DNA of 54,993 nucleotides from CAYTLQ01 sp964438715 (GTDB taxonomy: Bacteria > Bacteroidota > Ignavibacteria > Ignavibacteriales > Ignavibacteriaceae): contig CAYTLQ010000324.1 in the NCBI GenBank assembly GCA_964438715.1, forward strand, positions 1-54,993. The letters are read 5' to 3'. The first letter of the stretch is position 1. Every line of letters starts with the position of its first letter. Positions 1-9,523 of the stretch are shown in pieces. Below the pieces are notes generated by a model that was not told where the DNA came from, made no database searches, and saw nothing but the letters and a program-made list of their open reading frames with translations. The position numbers and the translations under genes are program-made.

Positions 1-989
1 ACCCAATCCATCGGCAGAGATTTTTGCATTAGCGGCGAACGGGAAATAAAATTATGTTCAAACGATATGGAAAACATAAGCAGAGAAAAAAACGGCGGCC
101 GGTATGTCAGCGAAACAAATAATGCGGGATTTATAGTATTGTGAGTTAACGACTCTCTTAAATAAGAAGTTCCTCTATAAAAGCCATTAAAATATGTATC
201 TCTTTCAAAATCAGAATGCTCCCCAATGGTATTAAATGTTGCCAATGCGCCCGCGCCAATGCCGAATTCCGCTCCGGAAAATGTTTGTTTCCGGTAAAAA
301 TAGCCCATCCCGAATTTCACAGTTGTGAAATACAATTCTGCATTGTTTATATAATCAAAATATTCTGTTATATCGCCATTTGCTGACTCTATGGTGGTGG
401 TATAATCCGATGCAAAATTTGTAGATGCACCACTGCGTTGTACTCCTGCAATAAATGCAAAGTTATCGTAAAGAATCAAAGCAGAAAGTCCAAGACCCGA
501 TCCGGCATGTGTGTAATCTGTTCCTCCTCCGGGAATTGACTGAAAATTAATATCCAGAGAAAGATATGCCGAAAACCCGGTATTAATGCTGGAAAAATCA
601 TTGTTTTCTTTCTGACCAGAAGTCTTATGTTCTGAGTACCCGTTCACAACATCGGAAAAACTGCTTCCTGAGCTTTTATTTTCACTGCTATCAACTAAAG
701 ATTTACTTTCAATTTCTGCAATAGCCTCTGCGGCAGAGCTGAGTACTGTTGTTGTAAAATCGCTGAAACAGCAGGAGAGAATTGTTGACCAATCAGTATC
801 GTTAATAACTGTGCCGCTTTCATACCACCCACTACCCGATGAGGAGTCTTTTGGTCTCTTTTCTTTTGTTATCTTGTCTCTTGTTCTTTCTCTGGTTGAG
901 TCGGCAGGCGCCTGATTAGTTGCAGAAATAGCAGAGGAACAAAAAATACATATCAAAATAATAGTGGTAAAAAACTTCCGAACCGGCAT
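1..989 (-). CDS. Putative outer-membrane protein, 3' end cut by window edge
   Basis: An open minus-strand frame runs off the left edge of the window without a stop. The preferred start is the ATG at 989, because it gives a clear signal peptide (basic MPVRKFF start, hydrophobic core, SAISA cleavage region). In-frame ATGs at 1022 and 1061 would add residues in front of that signal. After the signal comes a Ser/Lys/Asp-rich low-complexity stretch, then a segment rich in alternating aromatic and glycine residues (for example GLGLSALILYDNFAFIAGVQ) that looks like outer-membrane beta strands. No family was recognised. A role as a small outer-membrane barrel or porin-like protein is inferred only from this pattern. 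The gene lies upstream of, and on the same strand as, whatever follows to the left of the window. Confidence 0.6.
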   Translation of the reverse strand, partial: MPVRKFFTTIILICIFCSSAISATNQAPADSTRERTRDKITKEKRPKDSSSGSGWYESGTVINDTDWSTILSCCFSDFTTTVLSSAAEAIAEIESKSLVDSSENKSSGSSFSDVVNGYSEHKTSGQKENNDFSSINTGFSAYLSLDINFQSIPGGGTDYTHAGSGLGLSALILYDNFAFIAGVQRSGASTNFASDYTTTIESANGDITEYFDYINNAELYFTTVKFGMGYFYRKQTFSGAEFGIGAGALATFNTIGEHSDFERDTYFNGFYRGTSYLRESLTHNTINPALFVSLTYRPPFFSLLMFSISFEHNFISRSPLMQKSLPMDW

Positions 990-1184
990 ATATTTTACTG
1001 CATAAATTATCGCGTATTTCATAAAGAGTCGTACTTTTTCCGTTATACTCTTTAGAATCATAATTAGTGCCAAAAAGATGAAAACAAAAGAGAGAAAAAA
1101 GCTCAAAATCTTTTCAGATTTCGCAATGAGAAATTTTCAGAAAAGCTGGGAGGGATTGGTTGTATAGTTTATTCTACACAATGT

Positions 1185-1226
1185 ACAGAAAAGATTGCCG
1201 GACTTCCGTCGGGAAATCCGGCAATC
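1185..1226 (-). terminator. Rho-independent terminator of the 692-aa T9SS gene
   Basis: On the minus strand, just past the stop of the 692-aa gene, a GC-rich hairpin (arms GATTGCCGGA and TCCGGCAATC, 1193-1226, with further TTCC/GGAA pairing inside) is followed by TTTTC. This is a classic intrinsic terminator layout. Confidence 0.8.
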
Positions 1227-1236
1227 AAAAAAGTAA

Positions 1237-3315
1237 TTATTTTATCAGCATTAATTTTCGAACTTTGGAAAATCCGTTTGCTGTAAGTTTATAATAATAC
1301 ACCCCTCCGGCAAAACCTGAGCCATTAAAATCAACGGAATAACTGCCTGCTTTTTTATATCCTTTTTCCAGCACCGCAACTTCATTACCCAGTGCATCAT
1401 ATACCATCAGAGAAATATCTGCATCGGCAGAGAGTTCGTAAGTAATTGTTGTCTGTGGATTGAAAGGATTAGGATAATTCTGCATCAGCCTGAAGTTTAC
1501 CGGTGATTTTTCCGATTCGCGTTCTATTGCAGTCACTACTTCGGTGTAAGGTCTTTTCAAAACACCCTCTAAACCTGTTCCTGCAAAAATATACTGGCTA
1601 TTGGCAGTAATAGCATAGACAAATAGTGAAGTAAGTCCATCATTTACAGCACTCCATGTATTTCCTGCGTCAGTTGACCGGAAAATTCCACTACCGAATG
1701 TACCCGCAAAAATATTAGAACCAAAAGCAGAGAGTTCTTCTACATAAAGATTTTCCAGTCCGGTATTTACCGCTACCCACGATGCTCCATCGTTTGTAGA
1801 TTTATATACACCATAACCAAAGAGTGAGGCAAAGATAGCATTTCCCGATGACGACAATTCCATTGCATAAGTTTGCGGTAGTCCATTATTTACGCCCACC
1901 CATGACTGTCCATCGTTAGTAGATTTAAACACTCCATACTGTGTCCCTGCATACAATACATCCCCAACCGAAAGTAGAGCTCGAACATCACCATCGCTTA
2001 AACCTGTTGCAACTTGCTGCCAGTTTTCACCATTGTTTGTAGATTTGAAAACTCCTCCTCCATAAGTTCCGGCAAAAATCACTCCGTTTTTGTTCAACAA
2101 TACCTTAACATCAATAACACTCAACCCATTACTTACGCTTTGCCACTCAATTATGTTTTTACCGGAACGCGCAACACCATCAGATGTAGCAACAAAATAA
2201 TAATTTTCTGTAACTATCATATCGGATACCGCTACAGAATTGAGTCCGTTGTTCGCCTGTAACCAATCTGCTCCATTATTTTGAGAAACATATAAACCCG
2301 CTCCGCCATCAACGCCGGCAAACACTCTGTTACCGTCAGTTTGAATGAACTGCACCGATGAATAACCGAGCCCTTCATTACGGGACTGCCAACTGTTTCC
2401 ATTATCAGGAGAAACAAAGATACCTCCATCCCTTGTACCGGCATAAATTAACCCTCCATTAACAAAAACATCATTTACTTCTTTATAGGGTACAACTGAG
2501 CTAATACCTGACCAGGTTTGTCCATCATCGGATGAGCGGAACAATCCCTTGCCGGTGGTACCCGCATAAAGTGAATTTCCATCCGAAGTTATTGAAACAA
2601 CAAATGTTGATGTTATTCCATTACCCGCAAAAAACCAACTAGCTCCGGAGTTTGTACTGCGATAGATACCGGAGAATGTTCCAAGGAATATATCCTGTTC
2701 CCTGACATATATTTCTTCAATGTACAATGTTGCCAATCCGCTATTAGAAGCATACCAGGTTGCCCCGTGATTATCGGATATATATAAACCATTAGTAGTT
2801 CCGGCAAATATCTGGCTATCCTTAATAGCCAATGCCTGAATATATTGCCCTGAAACCTCAGCTTCAACACTATCCCAGGTAGTGCCCTGATCTGTTGAGA
2901 TGTACATTGCTCCACCCGTTGCCAATACAATTTTCTCATCATCTGCCGCAAGCGCTGTTACAAAATCATTCCCAAAACCGGAGGTAACAGAAACCCATTC
3001 GGCACCTCCATTTGTGGTGCGAAAAACACCTGCTGTTGTTCCTGCAAACACTGAGTTTTGTGAAGTTACTATTGCTTCGATATATAAGGATAATAGACCG
3101 GCGCTTGCCCGATACCAGGTAAGTCCATTATCCTCTGTGCGAAAAACCCCTCCACCAGTTGTGCCGGCAAAAACAACGCCACCACTTTTTGTTAATGATG
3201 TAATTGTACTTCCTAGAGGACCTCCCGTTTCCTGCCACTGCGCTGTGAGTAGTGAGCTTAAGAAAATAAAGAGAAATATTGATTGTTTGATTTTCGATAG
3301 TATTTTACCTGCCAT
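1237..3315 (-). CDS. Secreted beta-propeller (YCF48/BNR-like) protein with T9SS sorting domain
   Basis: The 692-residue protein has an N-terminal signal peptide (MAGKILSKIKQSIFLFIFL, cleaved near LLTAQ). About thirteen repeats of roughly 43 residues follow, with the pattern GVFRSTDNGxTWxxxNxGL ... IFAGT, typical of sialidase/BNR and YCF48-like beta-propeller blades. The last ~85 residues are a type-A Por/T9SS sorting domain (NYPNPFNPQTTITYEL, VYDALGNEV, GVYYYKL, ending in VRKLMLIK). By family knowledge the sorting domain sends the protein across the outer membrane and is then removed. The propeller has no recognisable catalytic residues, so adhesion or a structural role is as likely as an enzyme. 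It is the larger of two such propeller genes here; the other starts at 5572. Confidence 0.9.
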   Translation of the reverse strand: MAGKILSKIKQSIFLFIFLSSLLTAQWQETGGPLGSTITSLTKSGGVVFAGTTGGGVFRTEDNGLTWYRASAGLLSLYIEAIVTSQNSVFAGTTAGVFRTTNGGAEWVSVTSGFGNDFVTALAADDEKIVLATGGAMYISTDQGTTWDSVEAEVSGQYIQALAIKDSQIFAGTTNGLYISDNHGATWYASNSGLATLYIEEIYVREQDIFLGTFSGIYRSTNSGASWFFAGNGITSTFVVSITSDGNSLYAGTTGKGLFRSSDDGQTWSGISSVVPYKEVNDVFVNGGLIYAGTRDGGIFVSPDNGNSWQSRNEGLGYSSVQFIQTDGNRVFAGVDGGAGLYVSQNNGADWLQANNGLNSVAVSDMIVTENYYFVATSDGVARSGKNIIEWQSVSNGLSVIDVKVLLNKNGVIFAGTYGGGVFKSTNNGENWQQVATGLSDGDVRALLSVGDVLYAGTQYGVFKSTNDGQSWVGVNNGLPQTYAMELSSSGNAIFASLFGYGVYKSTNDGASWVAVNTGLENLYVEELSAFGSNIFAGTFGSGIFRSTDAGNTWSAVNDGLTSLFVYAITANSQYIFAGTGLEGVLKRPYTEVVTAIERESEKSPVNFRLMQNYPNPFNPQTTITYELSADADISLMVYDALGNEVAVLEKGYKKAGSYSVDFNGSGFAGGVYYYKLTANGFSKVRKLMLIK

Positions 3316-3599
3316 GGTTGATCTTTCTGTTGTGTAATATTTAACTGTTATGCAAAATTCAATAAATACAGAAGTATTTTTTTCATAATCAAGTTAGGGG
3401 TATTTGCCCTGTTAAACCACAATTTGTACCTTCAAGGTTTTATTACCTGATAAACGGCACTGTAAGAGGATGAGAATGGGATAGATTATAAAAATACAAT
3501 TATCGAATAGTGTATTTTGTATGTTTTGCGCTGATTACTCAGCATTTTTAATCTTTTACAGAGATTGTCTTGTTTGAGTAAAAGAACAGGAAATACCCT

Positions 3600-4345
3600 C
3601 GGGGTTATGGGGAAATCGAAGATCCTCTGGATTGCAAATCCTCTGGATTTTAAATCCGTTCCATAACGGATCGGAGATCCTCTGGATAATATTATCACAG
3701 CACAAACAAAAGAAACCCTGACGGAGTGGAATTATAATTTCTCTTCACTCCGTCAGGGGATCCGTTGGCTAATCCGTTAGCTAACGGACAATGCCACTAT
3801 TATATCACCCTTTCAGGGTTTTATTTGGGTATTTAACGAATATTCTATAATACTTTCAACCCCTCGGGTTTAATGACACAGAAACATTTGTTCGTTCTAA
3901 AAAAATCAATCCTGAGATAAGACAAATTATATAGCAGGTGTATGCCAAATATCAAATAACAATCCTGAAGGGATGTTTTATTTATAGCGCAGATATACGC
4001 AACACCAAATAAAAATCCGAAGGGATGACATAATTAAATAATTGACTTGCTATCATAGTTCAATTTCGTCATAAGATCCGTTGGCTAATCCGTTAGCTAA
4101 CGGACGATGCCACAATTATATCACCCTTTCAGGGTTTTCAGGATAAGTAAGGATAGCTGTTGTTATAAAAATATCACCCTTTCAGGGTTGGGTGTATGAT
4201 AAAACTTTAAATCCTCTGGATTTTAAATCCGTTCCATAACGGATCGAAGATCCTCCAGATTGTTAAATCCGTTCCCTAACGGATGGACTTAGCTTTTGTA
4301 ATCTATCCGGAGGATTTACAATTCTCAAAATGTCGTACACCCGAA
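3600..4345. repeat. Dispersed intergenic repeat block 1
   Basis: The ~1 kb gap between two T9SS genes holds no credible gene but many repeated modules: ATCCTCTGGAT units, the near-palindromes ATCCGTT-N5-ACGGAT and TCCGTTAGCTAACGGA (3773-3788), a hairpin at 3716-3758 (arms CCCTGACGGAGTG / CACTCCGTCAGGG), and TCACCCTTTCAGGGTT units. The GATCCGTTGGC... module recurs from about 4075. The same modules recur at 30.47-31.19 kb and 53.06-53.41 kb. An inverted copy of the unit boundary GGGTGTACGACA lies at 4332-4343. Confidence 0.85.
3716..3758. repeat. Perfect 13-bp-arm hairpin inside repeat block 1
   Basis: CCCTGACGGAGTG (3716-3728) pairs exactly with CACTCCGTCAGGG (3746-3758) around a 17-nt AT-rich loop. 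Copies in the other blocks have lost one arm or parts of it, so this block keeps the most intact version. It could act as a bidirectional transcription stop. Confidence 0.7.
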
Positions 4346-4378
4346 ATAATTTAACAACGCAAAAACTTAATTTTTATA

Positions 4379-5572
4379 TTATCGTATCAGAGTCATCTTT
4401 TTTGTTTCCGTAAAATTACCCGCTTGCAATTTGTAAATATATACTCCACTTGGCAGATTTTCTGCATCAAACTCTACTGAATAACTGCCGGCTTCTTTGA
4501 TTTCACTTACTAATGTCTTCACTTCCGTTCCTAAAACATCATAAACTTTTAATGTTACATATTGTCTGCCGGCTATTGAATATTGTATCCTGGTTATCGG
4601 ATTAAATGGATTCGGATGGTTTTGATATAAAACGAATGAAGTAATTTTTGCAACATCTTTATCATCAATGCTTGTCAATTCTGATAGTGGTCTTTTCCAT
4701 ACCGACACAGGTACCTGTGCATAATCACCATTTCCTGCATAGATGTTATTGTTATACACCATGGTTGCCGTTATACTGCTTTTACCAAGATTATCATTTT
4801 TGCTAATAAATGTTTCACCATAATCAGAAGAAAAATAAAATCCCGAGTCTGTACCGGCAAAAACATATTGATTGTAGAGTAAAAGACTGTGTACATAAGC
4901 GCCGGATTTCTGAAATTTATTTTCCCAACTCTGTCCATAATTTGTTGAGCGGTATATTATACCATCCTGCGTACCAAAAAATATTACAGAGTCTTTTGCA
5001 GTAACTGACCAACCGGCAGAATTATTTATGACATTCCAACTATTTCCCATATCAGTAGTAACGGATAACCCTGAACCTGCTAAATAAATTCTGTTTGAAG
5101 AAACAAACAGATTACCAAATGCCGGATCTTTAATTATCGACCAGGACTGTCCACCATCTGAGGATAAATAAATTTTGTTAAACGCTATTGCAACAAGAAA
5201 ACTTTCACCCGCGGCCATTGATATAATAGCTGAATTCGATAACGATGTTAAACTCCAGCTTGATCCATTATCGGTTGATTTATAAACTCCCGGGGTGGGT
5301 GATGAGGTATAAGCTAGACCGCAATAAAGAACATTGTTTAACTTGCTTAATGACCACGCATAAGCAGGCATTGTAAAAAATGCATTCCAGACTGCCCCCT
5401 GATTACTGCTTCTAAATAAATATGCAGTACCACCCGCATAAAGAACCCCATCATGCTCAAGTAATGCCATTATATCACCCCCTAGATTAACATCATCTAC
5501 TTTTATCCATTGACTCCTGAAGTCTGTGTGAAATGCGAATAGCAAAATGAGGGTTAATACTATTTTTTTCAT
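4379..5572 (-). CDS. Secreted beta-propeller protein with T9SS sorting domain
   Basis: The 397-residue protein starts at an ATG preceded by GAGGAGAAAAGA, a good ribosome binding site. It has a signal peptide (MKKIVLTLILLFAF), then about six BNR/YCF48-like blades with SSDGGQSWSI and STNYGQSWEN signatures. The C-terminal ~80 residues are a T9SS type-A sorting domain (NHPNPFNPITRIQYSI, VYDVLGTEV, GVYIYKLQAG, ending TKKMTLIR). It is a shorter paralogue of the 692-aa propeller downstream of it on the same strand, separated by repeat block 1. Export to the cell surface is well supported; the molecular role is unknown. Confidence 0.9.
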   Translation of the reverse strand: MKKIVLTLILLFAFHTDFRSQWIKVDDVNLGGDIMALLEHDGVLYAGGTAYLFRSSNQGAVWNAFFTMPAYAWSLSKLNNVLYCGLAYTSSPTPGVYKSTDNGSSWSLTSLSNSAIISMAAGESFLVAIAFNKIYLSSDGGQSWSIIKDPAFGNLFVSSNRIYLAGSGLSVTTDMGNSWNVINNSAGWSVTAKDSVIFFGTQDGIIYRSTNYGQSWENKFQKSGAYVHSLLLYNQYVFAGTDSGFYFSSDYGETFISKNDNLGKSSITATMVYNNNIYAGNGDYAQVPVSVWKRPLSELTSIDDKDVAKITSFVLYQNHPNPFNPITRIQYSIAGRQYVTLKVYDVLGTEVKTLVSEIKEAGSYSVEFDAENLPSGVYIYKLQAGNFTETKKMTLIR

Positions 5573-5827
5573 TCTTTTCTCCTCTGATTTTATAACTTTA
5601 CTACTCTATCATTCATTAAAAAATATTAATGATACGATATGTGAGCATAATAAAAATTTACCCTTTCTCATTTGTATCCATACAAATAAAAAGAACATGA
5701 AGTTCTTCAAAGGGAACATTGAAAAGTTTAAGTGAAGGTGTAAGAAATGTAGATTCCCATCTTATTCTAAACTATAACTGAGCAAAATTTAGACGAAAAA
5801 TCATCTATACAGATATAACCTAAGGTC

Positions 5828-8101
5828 TTATTTCAGCAGTAATAATTTTTTTGTAAGAGTATAATCTTTTGCCTGTAAAGTATAAAAATATACACCGCTT
5901 GCTATTCCGCTTCCATCAAATATTACACTATACCTGCCAGCTTTTCTAAATCCCTGAGACAATACCTGTACCTCTCTGCCAAGGATATCGTAAATTTTAA
6001 TGGTTAAGTCACCGTCTTCAGGAACAGAGAAAGAAATTATTGTCGTTGGGTTAAAAGGGTTTGGATAATTCTGATATAATTCCGGTTTTACGGGTAATGT
6101 GGTTTCATCGCCGGTATGGAGCAGAATATTTTGCTGTTGAGTTGAAAAATAAAATGTATCCTGTGGCGTAATTTTTCTTTGAGTTAATACAAAATTCGTA
6201 TCACCGAGACCGGGCAATATAATAGTGCCTGATGGAACTATGGATGTAAGTTGCGCGTGTGTATTAAATGGATTTACCTGATATGGAGGCGGTGTTATAA
6301 ATACAATATCTTCTCCCGCATCCCAGCGGTTGTTTTTTGTGGCATTGTTCTCTTTTACGAGAAGAGAAATTTTTTCACCGCCATCGGGATTTCTGGCTAT
6401 AAAAGGAGTAATTACATTTCGTATTCCTGTAACTCCAAGCGCAGTATCGAGCGGGGTAACATATCCACCACCGGGTAATGTATCGGTACTGCCCCAAATA
6501 AGTGCAACATCAATAGGAGCCAGAAGTTTAGAACCCGCAGTGGGTGGGGTTACATTGAAACGCAGATTAGAGCCGGAGTTATTCACAAAATAAGAACCCT
6601 CTGTATCCAGCGTCAGTTTGAATACCGGCAGAAATTCGACTGCAACTCCATCAAACTGGTTGGTAAAATAAAACACATTTGTGCCACGGTTAACAGGAAA
6701 ACGATTAACAGCAATAACATTAGTATTCGTGTTCCGTATGGTTGCAAATACCGTATCGGCTGTTGAAGCGGTATCGAAACTTACTTTATAGGTGTGACCC
6801 GTAACTGCGGTTGAGTCGAGTATGTGAACCAGAATCTTTGCGGTTGACTTTCCTGTAGGATGCAGGTACGATCCGGGAGATACAACCCCCTGAGGTTTAA
6901 GTGGAACAAATTTTCTGGTAACTATATCATAATCGCTTCCAAACTGTTTCCAGCTCGACCAAACTGCGGTAATTTCCTCATTGGGCATTATGATAAAATC
7001 CGGTTCCCACTGGAATGAGTTTGTTGTGACATTAACTCTGGTTTCAAATGTATATTTATAATTCGTTTCATCAAATAACGCGGTAAATATTCCCTCCCTG
7101 TCACCATCCTGTTTCCAGCTTGACCACATAACAGCAAACTTGTTGCCGCTAATTATTTTCACTTTTGGCAACCATTGGTAATACCGGGTTGAATAATTCA
7201 CCCTTTGTTCATTCATAAGTGGTGAGCCGCTTGAATCAAAACGGCGAAAATAAATACCACCATCATCGCCATCCTGTTCCCAACTGCACCACACTACCAC
7301 AAATGTGTTATCTTGAAATATAGCCGCATCACCCATCCATTGATAGTCTGCTGTGACTGAGTTAATCCTGAATTCGGGAGTAAGTGCGTTTCCCGTTGCG
7401 TCAAATATTCTTCCATAAACACCATATCCGGAGGGACTTCCGGCATCTTGTTTAAACGATTCCCAGATAAATAAAATCTTACCATCGGAGAAATATCGTA
7501 CTGTTGGCCTTGCCTGACTGTAAGCTGTTGTCTGATTTACCCGGAACTCGCTTCCTAATTTGTTACCGGATGCATCGAACCGTTGAGCAAAAACACCACG
7601 GTCACTGCCATCCTGGTACCAGGAATCCCAGGCAATTATAAACTCACCGCTTTCACTAATCGCAACAGAAGGATTACACTGAGACCATGCTGTTGTTGTA
7701 TTTGCCGTTTCTTCTGTTGCTCCCGCTCCTCCTTGTGTCGTTGCCAAATAACTAATATCATACAAATTTGTGCTTCCCTTCATCGATGTCCAGGCAATTA
7801 CGAATTTTCCCGACTTATTCATTGCGATAACAGGATATTCCTGATTTCCGGCTGTTACCTGGTTTACTACCTGAGGGCTTCCGTTTTTTGTGCCATTAGA
7901 AAAATATTTCTGTAAATAAATATCGTATCCCGATTGTGAGGAAACCTGATTAAGTGACTGCCATACAACAGCATAATTTCCAATTGAATCCTTTGCAATT
8001 ACCGGTGCTCGTTGCGTTGTATCGGTGTATTCATTTACAAGAAACTCTGACTGTGCAAGTACACAAAAGGACAGAAAAAAAATAAAGAATACCTTTTTCA
8101 T
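5828..8101 (-). CDS. Secreted repeat protein with T9SS sorting domain
   Basis: The 757-residue protein has a signal peptide and a strong ribosome binding site (GTGAGGGGAAAA before ATG). Residues ~20-400 are made of ~50-residue repeats with the pattern GxxxQRFDASGNxLGSEFRVN ... VVVWxSWxQDG, seen in many surface proteins and probably forming beta-propeller blades. A beta-sandwich-like region (~410-650) follows, and then a T9SS sorting domain (NYPNPFNPTTIISFSV, IYDILGREV, ending TKKLLLLK). It begins 7 bp after the VanX-like gene, so the two are probably co-transcribed. No catalytic motif was seen. Confidence 0.88.
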   Translation of the reverse strand: MKKVFFIFFLSFCVLAQSEFLVNEYTDTTQRAPVIAKDSIGNYAVVWQSLNQVSSQSGYDIYLQKYFSNGTKNGSPQVVNQVTAGNQEYPVIAMNKSGKFVIAWTSMKGSTNLYDISYLATTQGGAGATEETANTTTAWSQCNPSVAISESGEFIIAWDSWYQDGSDRGVFAQRFDASGNKLGSEFRVNQTTAYSQARPTVRYFSDGKILFIWESFKQDAGSPSGYGVYGRIFDATGNALTPEFRINSVTADYQWMGDAAIFQDNTFVVVWCSWEQDGDDGGIYFRRFDSSGSPLMNEQRVNYSTRYYQWLPKVKIISGNKFAVMWSSWKQDGDREGIFTALFDETNYKYTFETRVNVTTNSFQWEPDFIIMPNEEITAVWSSWKQFGSDYDIVTRKFVPLKPQGVVSPGSYLHPTGKSTAKILVHILDSTAVTGHTYKVSFDTASTADTVFATIRNTNTNVIAVNRFPVNRGTNVFYFTNQFDGVAVEFLPVFKLTLDTEGSYFVNNSGSNLRFNVTPPTAGSKLLAPIDVALIWGSTDTLPGGGYVTPLDTALGVTGIRNVITPFIARNPDGGEKISLLVKENNATKNNRWDAGEDIVFITPPPYQVNPFNTHAQLTSIVPSGTIILPGLGDTNFVLTQRKITPQDTFYFSTQQQNILLHTGDETTLPVKPELYQNYPNPFNPTTIISFSVPEDGDLTIKIYDILGREVQVLSQGFRKAGRYSVIFDGSGIASGVYFYTLQAKDYTLTKKLLLLK

Positions 8102-8108
8102 TTTCCCC

Positions 8109-8741
8109 TCACTTCATCTGAAAATCGACTAAAGGATATGATGAAGAGGGCGGAAATGTATAATGCCACCATTCGGCGCTGTAAAGCGAAAAACCAGCTA
8201 CCTGAGTCATCATATTTTTTAACAATGTTCTGTTTGCGATAATATTCGGCGGTAGATTTGTATAATCGTGCGAAGCTTCAATCCCGAACCAGTCGAAGGG
8301 AGTAGGCATTGGTAATTCCTGTCCTGTTGCATAGTCAACTAGTGAAACATCCACAGCGCCTCCTCTGTTGTGCACCGAACCGGTTGTCGGATCGGCTACA
8401 TAGATAGGGTTAGGAAATATCTCAAACATAAGATATTGTACTGCCCTTGGCCGATAACCATCAAATAACTTTAACCCTAACCCCTGCGGATAAGTAATTC
8501 CGTTATGCAGTGTAATTTTTCTCAGGCTATCCTGAACAAGCATAAGTTTTTGTATTGCGCCCAAAGCAAGATAGGGTTCATCAATAGTGTATAGTTTTTG
8601 GCCGCAAAAATTGTTCTCGCTGTTATAACGCAAATCAACAACTATGTCGGGTATGAATTGTTTTACGGGTACAATTTCATCGGGGGCTGTTTGAGCAAAA
8701 GCAACGGCGCTTAGAAAGAGGAAGAAAACCGGGATTTTCAT
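8109..8741 (-). CDS. D-Ala-D-Ala dipeptidase, VanX/DdpX family (M15D)
   Basis: This 210-residue exported protein has a signal peptide (MKIPVFFLFLSAVAFAQ). It carries the VanX zinc site: SVHNRGGAVD gives His124 and Asp131, and SAEWWHY gives the catalytic Glu190 and the third ligand His193. The substrate-binding DGYRP (Arg97) is also present. The family hydrolyses the D-alanyl-D-alanine dipeptide. Here the signal peptide points to the periplasm, and the lack of vanH/vanA neighbours argues for peptidoglycan turnover or nutrient recycling rather than vancomycin resistance. It is followed after 7 bp by the 757-aa T9SS gene. It is divergent from the SRPBCC gene at 8914, with a 172-bp shared upstream region. 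Confidence 0.9.
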   Translation of the reverse strand: MKIPVFFLFLSAVAFAQTAPDEIVPVKQFIPDIVVDLRYNSENNFCGQKLYTIDEPYLALGAIQKLMLVQDSLRKITLHNGITYPQGLGLKLFDGYRPRAVQYLMFEIFPNPIYVADPTTGSVHNRGGAVDVSLVDYATGQELPMPTPFDWFGIEASHDYTNLPPNIIANRTLLKNMMTQVAGFSLYSAEWWHYTFPPSSSYPLVDFQMK

Positions 8742-8913
8742 TTTTGATCTGTTTTTGTTACTGAAAAATAAAAATTTCGCTTGTGAAAATCTACTTATCT
8801 CGCGTATGGTTTCAGAGTATTTATTCTGTTAAAAAAATCAAATTTTTCTCTTGAGGATTTTTATTGGAAACTTTTACCCGTTGCAAGGGGTTTTGTAAGA
8901 TAAAAAGGTCAAA

Positions 8914-9429
8914 ATGAAACTTTATACTTTACAAACCAAACAAACACTGCCGATGGATATTTCAACGGCATGGCGTTTTTTCTCAAATCCGGAAAATTTA
9001 CGCACAATTACGCCAGAATATCTTTCGTTTGAAATTCTTACAAAAAACCTTCCGGAAAAAATATATCCCGGTTTAATTATTGAATACACCGTTAAGCCTT
9101 TACTCGGACTACCTGTTGGTTGGGTTACAGAAATTACACAGGTAGAGAACGAGCGTTTCTTTATTGACGAACAAAGATTTGGTCCATACAAATTCTGGCA
9201 TCATAAGCACTTCTTTAAAGAAACTGAAGAAGGGGTAGAAATGACCGATATAGTGCATTATGCGTTACCTTTTGGCGCGCTTGGTCGTTTTGCACACTGG
9301 CTTTTTGTAAGAAACCAATTGCACGGAATCTTCCGTTACCGTTATGAAAAACTCGAAAAAATGTTTAACAATAAATCGGTACATTCTGAGAGAATTTCCA
9401 CAGATGAAATAGCTCTTCAGCAGAAGTAA
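8914..9429 (+). CDS. SRPBCC (START/Bet v 1-like) family protein
   Basis: The 171-residue protein begins with the family's typical strand (MKLYTLQTKQTLPMDISTAW) and keeps WRFFSNPENLRTITP, GLIIEYTVKPLLG, and the FGPYKFWHHKHFFKE and MTDIVHYALPFG strands of the SRPBCC ligand-binding fold. Related proteins are often labelled cyclase/dehydrase or wrongly SulA-like. They bind hydrophobic ligands, but the ligand here is unknown. The last ~18 residues are a poorly conserved tail. AAGG lies 8 bases upstream of the ATG. It stands alone, 94 bp before the CPBP gene. Confidence 0.85.
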   Translation: MKLYTLQTKQTLPMDISTAWRFFSNPENLRTITPEYLSFEILTKNLPEKIYPGLIIEYTVKPLLGLPVGWVTEITQVENERFFIDEQRFGPYKFWHHKHFFKETEEGVEMTDIVHYALPFGALGRFAHWLFVRNQLHGIFRYRYEKLEKMFNNKSVHSERISTDEIALQQK

Positions 9430-9523
9430 TTTGCGCCTATTTACGGATCTCCGGTCATAATACTTTATTTTTTAGGGAAGGGGCATTTTCTTAAATTATA
9501 AGCAAAATTAATAAATATATACT

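Noticed and set aside
2900..3337. 145-aa plus-strand frame
   Set aside because: It is antisense to the repeat-rich propeller gene; its codons are the complement of periodic blades and it has no domain signal.
3486..3698. 70-aa minus-strand frame in the intergenic region
   Set aside because: It is built from the dispersed ATCCTCTGGAT repeat modules and has no ribosome binding site or family pattern.
8109..8741. Vancomycin-resistance interpretation of the VanX-like gene
   Set aside because: No vanH, vanA/B or vanRS neighbours, and the protein has a signal peptide, unlike cytoplasmic resistance VanX.
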